Shown piece after piece: positions 1 to 5,584 of a stretch of 11,171 bases of DNA; position 1 is the stretch's first letter; every line of letters begins with the position of its first letter. The stretch is from the NCBI GenBank assembly GCA_002298885.1, contig DBMK01000091.1:1-11171 (forward strand). The letters run 5' to 3'. Under the pieces are notes generated by a model that was not told the origin of the DNA, ran no database searches, and saw only the letters and a list, made by a program, of their open reading frames with translations. The DNA comes from Anaerolineaceae bacterium UBA700. GTDB taxonomy: Bacteria; Chloroflexota; Anaerolineae; Anaerolineales; Anaerolineaceae. A program made the position numbers and the translations under genes.

Positions 1-23
1 TTTTGGCCTCAAAGAGGCCAAAA
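1..23. repeat. Perfect inverted repeat at the left window edge
   Basis: Arms TTTTGGCCTC (1-10) and GAGGCCAAAA (14-23) are exact reverse complements around an AAA loop, giving a 10-bp stem. It probably belongs to the 3' end of a gene left of the window, as a terminator-like hairpin. No T-run follows on + (the next bases are AACCGCAT), and the flank that would carry the tail on - lies outside the window. The terminator reading is therefore unproven. Confidence 0.5.
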
Positions 24-71
24 ACCGCATTCTTTATTCTCAAGGGGCAGTCTGGCGGCGCAATGCAAAAA

Positions 72-80
72 TGTTATAAT
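72..80 (+). promoter_or_regulatory. Extended -10 promoter of the partner-switch operon
   Basis: TGTTATAAT matches the extended -10 consensus TGnTATAAT exactly. No convincing -35 lies 16-18 bases upstream; the sequence there is GC-rich, which is usual when an extended -10 carries recognition. Transcription would start near 87, leaving a leader of about 97 nt before the ATG at 184. I see no riboswitch or other clear structure in that leader. Confidence 0.6.
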
Positions 81-183
81 TAACCATCCATTTCATAAAG
101 GATCGCCGGGTGGAACGTCAGCCCAGGCGTCTGTTATGAGATAATTTTGAGGCCAGGAAACGCAATTATTTGGAGGCAGGCTG

Positions 184-519
184 ATGGAAATAACTACCAC
201 CTCGTTCAAACACTGTGATCTGCTCATCTTGAAGGGACGCATCGACAGCTCGACCGCGCCCCAATTCGAACAAGCGGTCAAAGCCATTACCGACCAATCC
301 CGTTTTAGAATTGTGATGGATATGAACGGGGTGGATTTTATGTCCAGCGCTGGTCTGCGCGTGCTGGTCAATACCCAAAAGACCTGCAAGCGGTACAATC
401 GCGGCGAAGTGGTCCTGGCCAAAATTCCTGGCAACATTCAATCCGCCCTGGAGCTTTCAGGGTTCACACCGCTGTTCAAGATTTTCGATGATCAAATTGC
501 AGCGGTTGGAAATTTCTAA
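184..519 (+). CDS. STAS-domain anti-anti-sigma factor (RsbV/SpoIIAA-like)
   Basis: This 111-residue protein is a single STAS domain, the usual size for RsbV/SpoIIAA proteins. In this family the unphosphorylated form binds the partner serine kinase and pulls it off its target; phosphorylation on a conserved Ser releases it. The phosphorylation loop is visible as D51-FMSSAGLRVL. Aligned by eye with B. subtilis SpoIIAA (DSSGLG, Ser58), the acceptor is S55. The early strand and helix (LLILKGRIDSSTAPQFE) also fit the fold. The start is well set: GGAGG at 172-176 sits 7 bases before the ATG. The gene overlaps the kinase gene by 32 bp, so the pair is translationally linked. It is likely cytosolic. 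The natural partners are the downstream kinase and the phosphatase third in the operon. Family assignment is firm; the final regulated target is unknown. Confidence 0.93.
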   Translation: MEITTTSFKHCDLLILKGRIDSSTAPQFEQAVKAITDQSRFRIVMDMNGVDFMSSAGLRVLVNTQKTCKRYNRGEVVLAKIPGNIQSALELSGFTPLFKIFDDQIAAVGNF

Positions 520-952
520 CCCCCAACATTCCATGACCACCATGGTCGTGCCAGGCCGATATGAGAACCTGGTAAAAATTGGCGAGTTCGTCCGCCAGGC
601 CGCGCAGGCCGCCGGATTGGACAGTTTTTCGGTTTACCAGGTGGAGACGGCGGTCGACGAGGCTTGCACGAATATCATCGAGCATGCCTACGGCAGGGAA
701 GGGGTTGGGGATATCGAATGCACGTGCCGGACCGCGCCGGACGAGATAATCATCGTCCTGCGGGATTGGGGCAAGCCCTTTAACCCGGCCAAGATTCGCC
801 CTCCCAATTTAAAAGCGCCGCTTAAAAAACGCCAGGCTCATGGGTTAGGCTTGCATTTCATCAACGAGTGGATGGACGAGGTAGATTTCCAGTTCACGGG
901 TGAGACGGGAAACGTGCTGACCATGATCAAGCGTAAGGAGAAGCCTGGATGA
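488..952 (+). CDS. Anti-sigma-type serine kinase (RsbW/SpoIIAB-like ATPase)
   Basis: This 154-residue protein carries a GHKL ATPase domain (HATPase_c_2 type). Visible motifs are the N box E58-ACTN62-IIEH66-AY, the D93-W-G95 G1-type motif, and GLGL at 119-122. Proteins of this class use ATP to phosphorylate the STAS partner and otherwise bind a sigma factor or another client. All key ATP-site residues appear intact. The start is uncertain. ATG 488 overlaps the STAS gene by 32 bp, while ATG 533 (M16) or ATG 542 (M19) would begin just before the first predicted strand (TTMVVPGRYENL). None has a clear ribosome binding site, so translation probably depends on coupling to the upstream gene. The stop overlaps the next start as ATGA at 949-952. 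No sigma factor gene is present, so calling the client a sigma factor would be a guess. Confidence 0.9.
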   Translation: MIKLQRLEISNPQHSMTTMVVPGRYENLVKIGEFVRQAAQAAGLDSFSVYQVETAVDEACTNIIEHAYGREGVGDIECTCRTAPDEIIIVLRDWGKPFNPAKIRPPNLKAPLKKRQAHGLGLHFINEWMDEVDFQFTGETGNVLTMIKRKEKPG

Positions 953-3900
953 AAACGCCCAGGTCATCGGGCGGTTCGGATTGGAAGCAATTCCTACGCC
1001 TGGCTGAAGAGCTGTTTGCCCAGCCGGACGCGGCCACCCAATGCAAGCTGATCACCCGAACGGTCGCCGGGATGCTGAGCTGCCAGGCCAGGATCTGGCT
1101 GGTGAAGCCCATATACCCGCTGCCCGGCCAGCCGCCCGTGCCGCTTATCCCCGACCCGGGCGCGCCCGAGCTGGCGCAGCATGCCCTGGCAGAAGGGAAA
1201 ATGCTATTCCAGGAGGGGGAGCAGGTTTTCGCAGGGGCAAAAGCCGGAGAGAAGAATCCGGCACACACCTTTGCAATGCCGATTGCGGCACATAAACACA
1301 CGCTGGCAATCCTATACGTCGAACGACCGGATGGGCTTCCCTTCAATAAAGACGAAATTTCTTACCTGGAAGCGCTGGGGGCGCACGCCGCCCAGGCGCT
1401 GCGGGTGAGCCAACAGGCAGCCGTCAAAAACTGGCGCTCCGAGCAACTGGGGCTGGTGCGCAAGGTCAGCGCGCAGATTGCAAACATCGTCGACCTGGAC
1501 GAGTTGTGCACGCGCATCACCCGCCTGATCCAACAGACGTTCAATTATTACGAAGCGGCCATTTTTACCCTCGAGCCTGGCGAGGACGAACTATGTTTCC
1601 GGGCCAGTGCTCGCCAGATGCTGCATTCAGAGCCGCCGCCGGATTACCGGGTCAAGGTAGGCGAGGGGCTGATTGGGTTGGTAGCCGAAACGGGCAAAGA
1701 GATCGTGGCGCAGGATGTCGACATGGATCCGCGCTACCGCTTCTTCGACACGCTTCCCGAAACCCAATCCGAGGTCACACTCCCGATTAAAATTGAAGAA
1801 CGTATCCTGGGCGTTTTGGACGTGCAAAGCGACCAAATGGATGCATTTCACGAAGCTGATGTGATGGTGCTGCAGGCCCTGGCGGATAATATTGCCCTGG
1901 CGGTCGAAGGGACGCGCCTGTACAGCAATCTGAAGCGCCGCGCTGAGCAAATTTCGGCGGTGGTGGAGGTCAGCCACGCCCTGACGTCGATCCTGGACCT
2001 GGATACGTTAATGGTGGAAGTAGTGCAGCTCATCCAAAAGCGCTTCGGTTTCCAATACGTCAACTTGTTCACCGTCCACACCGGGCGGCGCAAGGTGTTA
2101 TTCGCCGCCGGCAGCGCGCCATTAGACCCGTCGACAGGCGCGTCGGAAATTGCTTACGAGCTGGACGATCCGACGGGAATGGTCCCCTGGGTGGCGCGCA
2201 ACAACCAGACTCGCCTGGCCAACGACGTCAGCCGGGATGAGCTGTACCGGCCAAACGTACTGCTGCCCGATAATCCTCATTCCGAGATGGTGGTGCCCCT
2301 GGCGTTTGGCGGTGAAATGCTTGGCGTGCTGGATATCCAATGCGAAGCGTTGAACGCCTTCGACCAGGAGGACAAATTCTTCCTCGAAGCGCTGGCGTCG
2401 TCGATTGCTATTGCCATGCATAACGCATACGTATACCGCACCGAACGCTGGCGGCGGCAGGCGGGTGACAGCTTCAGAGATGTGGCCAATATGCTTTCGG
2501 CGAAGACCCCGCTGGATGCACTGCTGGACAGTATTTTAGAGGAGCTGGAACGCAACCTGCCGTGCGAGGCCTCTGCAATCTGGTTATTAGAGGAGAGTTC
2601 AAACCCGGCGGCGGGCACTGCGCAGAATTTAAAGCTGGTAGCGGTGCGCGGCGTGGAAGTGGAAGCGCTGGTGCGGGCGCGCAACGAAGTAGAATCGGCG
2701 CGTGAATGGCTTGATAAGGCTTTGCAATCACCGGAACCGGTCCTGCGCAAGGCGACAGATCCGTACGGGCCGTTGGGGACTGCCAAGGCATTCCCGCAGG
2801 ATTATTCTTCGATCGCGGTTTTACTGCGCATAGCCGAGCACCCATTGGGCGTATTGACCCTGGCACACCACGCTCCGGACCGCTACGGCAGCGAAGCGCT
2901 GATGATGACCACTACCTTCGCCGGATACGCCGCAGCAGCCATTCAAAACAACCACCTGTACGCCGAAGCCCAGGAACAGGCCTGGGTATCGACGATCATG
3001 CTGCAGGTGGCCGAAGCCTGCCAGTCGATCAGCTCGGCCGAGGAACTGTTCTCGACCATGGTGCGCCTGACGCGCCTGTTGGTCGGAATCAAGCGCTGCG
3101 GGATATTCCTATGGAATGAGCCGGAGCAGGCGTTCATCCTCAAGGCCTGGCATGGGCTTGACCGCCAGCCAACCCAGACGGTGTTCAAGGATTTCGAAGT
3201 GCCGGCCTTCGGGCGGCTGCAAGCTGAAAAAACGACGATTTTTATCGAAGACCCGGCGCTTGAACTCAACCTGCCGGCGGCTTCGATTTCACCCGAGCCG
3301 GGGACGATCGTTATGCTGCCCTTGATGGCCCGGGATACACTGCTAGGCGCTTTCCTGGTAGCCCATCAGCCGGATTCCAACCGGGGACCCTCGATTGTGT
3401 TCGAGCAGCAGGTGCTTTCGATCCTGCAGGGTATGGCCCACCAGATGGCTGTGGCGCTGGAGAACCTGCGCCTGCTCGAAGCTCGCCAGGAGGAAGCTTA
3501 CGTGACGGCCGTGCTGCTGCAGGTGGCCCAGGCAGTGGTCAGCCAGAACGACCTGGCGGACATCCTGGATACGATTGTGAACCTGATGCCAATCCTGGTG
3601 GGTATCGACGCCTGCCTGGTCTTCTTATGGGACGCAGAACGCAAGGTATTCACCACGGCCCAGGCGTTCACCGGCAGCCGCCAATCGGACAATGCGTTGA
3701 AAGGCATGGAGTATGCCTCGGGAGAGTACGCCCTGCTGGACTGTGTCCGCCAGAACGGTGCGCCCTTCTTCAGCCTGCTGGCGGACGCCGAGATGCCGCC
3801 CGACCAATGGAGCACCCTCGAATGCCATCCGATTGAACAGCTTGATTATTATTTTGGCCCGGTGGGGGACCAATGGCTGCTGGCATTTCCACTGGCAGCC

Positions 3901-4782
3901 AGGGGAGAAGTGCTGGGAGTGATGCTGGCGCGCGAAGAAGGTCTGCTGCCCAACTTGCAGGAACGCCGCCTGGAAATCATCAACGGCATTGCCCAGCAGA
4001 CGGCGCTGGCCATCCAGAACGAGCTGTTCAAGAAACAAACCATGGAACGCATGCGGCTGGAGCGCGAATTCCAACTGGCGCGCAACATCCAGACGACTTT
4101 CCTGCCGGACAGCCTGCCCAAATGGCCGGGTTGGGAGATTGCCGCGCGTTGGGAGACGGCGCGTGTGGTGGGCGGCGATTTTTACGACGTTTTCAACCTG
4201 GGGCGGGACCGGGTTGGTTTGGCTATTGCGGACGTTTCGGATAAGGGCATGCCGGCGGCGCTGTATATGACCGTAGCGCGCACCTTGATCCGGGCCTACG
4301 GGCGCGGAGCGCGGTCGCCGGCAGCGGTGCTGGAAAATGTGAATCGCCCCATGGTGAGCGACGCCCCGAACAGCATGTTCGTGACGGCTGCTTTTGCCAT
4401 GCTGTTCCCGGAGACCGGCGAGATGATTTACGCCAGCGCTGGTCACAACCGTCCGCTGATCGTGCGGGCGTGCAGCGGGCAGGTGGAACAGTTTCCGCTT
4501 GGCGGGATGGCCATGGGGGTTTACTCCAACCTGAACCTTAAAGACTACCGCCTGACCATAAACCCGACCGATATTTTGTTGTTCTACACGGATGGCGTGA
4601 CCGAGAGCTTTTCACCGGAAGGTGAGGTGTTTGGGGAGGAACGTCTGAAGGCCTTGCTGGCGGAAAACTGCGGCAAGCCGCTTCCGGAGCTGTTGGATAC
4701 GCTTGAAGATGGGATCAGTGCCTGGCGCGGCGGGGCGCCTCCCAGCGACGACACCACCATGCTCGTCATCCGTCGGGAGTAA
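949..4782 (+). CDS. Six-GAF SpoIIE/PP2C-family serine phosphatase
   Basis: This 1277-residue protein is much larger than a typical RsbU or RsbP. Six GAF-like sensory modules lie at roughly 10-155, 165-325, 335-495, 505-670, 680-840 and 850-1025. Each opens with a helix such as RKVSAQIANIVDLDEL and ends with a strand-helix such as ILGVLDVQS. Modules 2 and 3 are the clearest; module 1 is weakest. A short helical linker (MERMRLEREFQLARNIQ, from about 1031) leads into a SpoIIE/PP2C phosphatase. Its metal-site motifs are GGDFYD (D1077, D1080), ADVSDKG (D1095, D1098), TDGVTES (D1215) and SDDTT (D1267, D1268), all intact. It most likely dephosphorylates the STAS protein two genes upstream in response to ligands or redox cues. 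No membrane segment is seen, so it should be cytosolic. AAGGAG at 935-940 supports the ATG at 949, which overlaps the kinase stop by 4 bp. The GAF ligands cannot be read from the sequence. Confidence 0.92.
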   Translation: MKTPRSSGGSDWKQFLRLAEELFAQPDAATQCKLITRTVAGMLSCQARIWLVKPIYPLPGQPPVPLIPDPGAPELAQHALAEGKMLFQEGEQVFAGAKAGEKNPAHTFAMPIAAHKHTLAILYVERPDGLPFNKDEISYLEALGAHAAQALRVSQQAAVKNWRSEQLGLVRKVSAQIANIVDLDELCTRITRLIQQTFNYYEAAIFTLEPGEDELCFRASARQMLHSEPPPDYRVKVGEGLIGLVAETGKEIVAQDVDMDPRYRFFDTLPETQSEVTLPIKIEERILGVLDVQSDQMDAFHEADVMVLQALADNIALAVEGTRLYSNLKRRAEQISAVVEVSHALTSILDLDTLMVEVVQLIQKRFGFQYVNLFTVHTGRRKVLFAAGSAPLDPSTGASEIAYELDDPTGMVPWVARNNQTRLANDVSRDELYRPNVLLPDNPHSEMVVPLAFGGEMLGVLDIQCEALNAFDQEDKFFLEALASSIAIAMHNAYVYRTERWRRQAGDSFRDVANMLSAKTPLDALLDSILEELERNLPCEASAIWLLEESSNPAAGTAQNLKLVAVRGVEVEALVRARNEVESAREWLDKALQSPEPVLRKATDPYGPLGTAKAFPQDYSSIAVLLRIAEHPLGVLTLAHHAPDRYGSEALMMTTTFAGYAAAAIQNNHLYAEAQEQAWVSTIMLQVAEACQSISSAEELFSTMVRLTRLLVGIKRCGIFLWNEPEQAFILKAWHGLDRQPTQTVFKDFEVPAFGRLQAEKTTIFIEDPALELNLPAASISPEPGTIVMLPLMARDTLLGAFLVAHQPDSNRGPSIVFEQQVLSILQGMAHQMAVALENLRLLEARQEEAYVTAVLLQVAQAVVSQNDLADILDTIVNLMPILVGIDACLVFLWDAERKVFTTAQAFTGSRQSDNALKGMEYASGEYALLDCVRQNGAPFFSLLADAEMPPDQWSTLECHPIEQLDYYFGPVGDQWLLAFPLAARGEVLGVMLAREEGLLPNLQERRLEIINGIAQQTALAIQNELFKKQTMERMRLEREFQLARNIQTTFLPDSLPKWPGWEIAARWETARVVGGDFYDVFNLGRDRVGLAIADVSDKGMPAALYMTVARTLIRAYGRGARSPAAVLENVNRPMVSDAPNSMFVTAAFAMLFPETGEMIYASAGHNRPLIVRACSGQVEQFPLGGMAMGVYSNLNLKDYRLTINPTDILLFYTDGVTESFSPEGEVFGEERLKALLAENCGKPLPELLDTLEDGISAWRGGAPPSDDTTMLVIRRE

Positions 4783-4795
4783 CTTTCGTTAAATA

Positions 4796-4860
4796 AACAG
4801 TGTTTGTTTTTTGTGCGGGCGATCCTCGCCCGCACAAAGAACAAACACTGTTATTTCTTT
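4796..4860. terminator. Long hairpin terminator between convergent genes
   Basis: Arms 4796-4822 and 4826-4852 form a 27-bp stem around a TCC loop, with a single G/T mismatch that becomes a G-U wobble in + strand RNA. The core GTGCGGGCGA / TCGCCCGCAC is GC-rich. On + a T-rich tail (ATTTCTTTTT) follows, a good intrinsic terminator for the phosphatase operon. On - the tail is weaker, but the hairpin ends only 8 bases beyond the stop of the FtsB-like gene and may serve both. The stem is unusually long. Confidence 0.8.
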
Positions 4861-5238
4861 TTAGTTACCGAAGAAGAGAGCCCACCATTTTTGCCAGTGG
4901 TCCACAACCTGGGGGGTGGGGGTGACCACGACGGCGGGAGACGGGGTATAGTCCTTGGGGGGCAGCGGGATGACGGGAATATCCCCGGCCTGGCCCATGC
5001 TGCCATATTCGCGGGCCCAATCTTTTACAGCCGCTTCAGAGGTGGCGTAGGCGATCTGAGTCTGCAAATTCACCTGGGTGATTTCAAGCTGGTTGACGTC
5101 CTTCTGCAGCAAGTCGCGCTGGCTGCTCAGGCGGAACAGGTCGTTGAGCCTGGAATTCAGGTCCATCACCAGGAAAAATGAGATGACCAGTAGGCCGATG
5201 ACCAGCAACTGCTTTTTATTGATAAAAAACTTGTTCAT
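4861..5238 (-). CDS. FtsB/DivIC-like septum formation initiator protein
   Basis: This 125-residue bitopic membrane protein has a short basic N terminus (MNKFFINKKQ), one membrane segment at about 11-26 (LLVIGLLVISFFLVMD), then a coiled coil at about 27-65 (RLNDLFRLSSQRDLLQKDV and on). That is the plan of FtsB/DivIC/FtsL cell-division proteins, which bridge the divisome at the outer face of the membrane. After the coil comes a Pro/Thr linker and a Trp-rich end (HWQKWWALFFGN), which I associate with Anaerolineae members of the family; that is recollection, not a search. The ATG at 5238 has only a weak ribosome site (CTGGA next to it; GAGG about 14 bases upstream). It is transcribed towards the phosphatase operon. 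Similar architecture occurs in other small coiled-coil membrane proteins, so the division role is likely but not certain. Confidence 0.75.
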   Translation of the reverse strand: MNKFFINKKQLLVIGLLVISFFLVMDLNSRLNDLFRLSSQRDLLQKDVNQLEITQVNLQTQIAYATSEAAVKDWAREYGSMGQAGDIPVIPLPPKDYTPSPAVVVTPTPQVVDHWQKWWALFFGN

Positions 5239-5246
5239 TCCAGTAA

Positions 5247-5275
5247 ATATTACCTCAAATGAAAATGGGAGACAA
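5247..5275 (-). promoter_or_regulatory. Possible promoter of the FtsB-like gene
   Basis: On - a TTGTCT (5270-5275) and a TAATAT (5247-5252) are separated by exactly 17 bases, each matching consensus at 4 of 6 positions. Transcription would begin near 5240, so the mRNA would be leaderless or nearly so. This fits the lack of a good ribosome binding site, but the boxes are weak. Confidence 0.3.
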
Positions 5276-5315
5276 GTGTTTTGAGGCCTGAAACTGGCAC
5301 AAGGCCGGCCTGGTG

Positions 5316-5342
5316 GGGTTGGTGCAATTATTGCACCAATCC
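5316..5342. repeat. Operator-like palindrome upstream of the FtsB-like gene
   Basis: TTGGTGCAA (5319-5327) and TTGCACCAA (5331-5339) are exact inverted arms around TTA. Counting a G-U wobble, the stem extends to 12 bp (5316-5342). There is no T-run on either side, so it is not a standard terminator. It lies about 80 bases upstream of the FtsB-like start and just beyond the tRNA terminator. A dimeric regulator site is one reading. NtrC-type sites have the opposite half-site orientation (TGCACC then GGTGCA), so I do not assign it to that family. Confidence 0.5.
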
Positions 5343-5359
5343 GGCTAGAAGGGTTTATT

Positions 5360-5386
5360 AAAAAGAAAACCCCCGCATTGCGGGGG
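5360..5386 (-). terminator. Intrinsic terminator of tRNA-Leu
   Basis: Read on -, CCCCCGC-AAT-GCGGGGG forms a 7-bp GC-only stem followed by TTTTCTTTTT. It begins 5 bases after the tRNA 3' end. This is a textbook Rho-independent terminator, and it implies that the tRNA is transcribed alone. Confidence 0.9.
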
Positions 5387-5390
5387 AGAG

Positions 5391-5474
<84 letters not shown>

Positions 5475-5493
5475 ATTGCTTGATGACCGATGT

Positions 5494-5521
5494 ATTTTAA
5501 CGGAAATTTAGATTTTGTCAA
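5494..5521 (-). promoter_or_regulatory. Consensus promoter of tRNA-Leu
   Basis: On - TTGACA (5516-5521) and TAAAAT (5494-5499) are 16 bases apart: a perfect -35 and a 5-of-6 -10. The start would fall near 5487, about 13 bases before the mature tRNA 5' end. It is divergent from the sensor operon promoter at 5554-5562. Confidence 0.8.
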
Positions 5522-5553
5522 CCTTTGAAAATGATTTAAGGATGGGTTTCCCG

Positions 5554-5562
5554 TGCTATAAT
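5554..5562 (+). promoter_or_regulatory. Extended -10 promoter of the sensor-LysM-LCP operon
   Basis: TGCTATAAT is an exact TGnTATAAT extended -10. The nearest -35-like boxes (TTGAAA at 5525-5530, TTGTCA at 5515-5520) are too far away, with 26- and 36-base spacers. Transcription would start near 5569, leaving only about 16 nt before the ATG at 5585. Confidence 0.6.
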
Positions 5563-5584
5563 TTTCACAAGCGGAACCCGGAAA

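Noticed and set aside
87..183. Possible riboswitch in the leader of the partner-switch operon
   Set aside because: I see no conserved riboswitch core such as GEMM or TPP, and only short, weak pairing in the leader.
3625..4446. Open frame on - (273 codons) opposite the phosphatase
   Set aside because: The + strand carries the GAF and PP2C motifs throughout. The - frame shows no motif and no ribosome site that I can support.
4804..5181. Open frame on + with nearly the same first residues (MFFVRA) as a - frame ending at 4844
   Set aside because: The similarity comes only from the palindrome at 4796-4852, which reads almost the same on both strands. The rest is antisense to the FtsB-like gene.
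145..5294. Shared TTTTGAGGCC at 145-154 and 5279-5288, each followed by a similar (A)GGAAAC / TGAAAC tail
   Set aside because: Two copies of a 10-mer in 11 kb, on differing gene strands and distances, are too little to call a regulatory site without a genome search.
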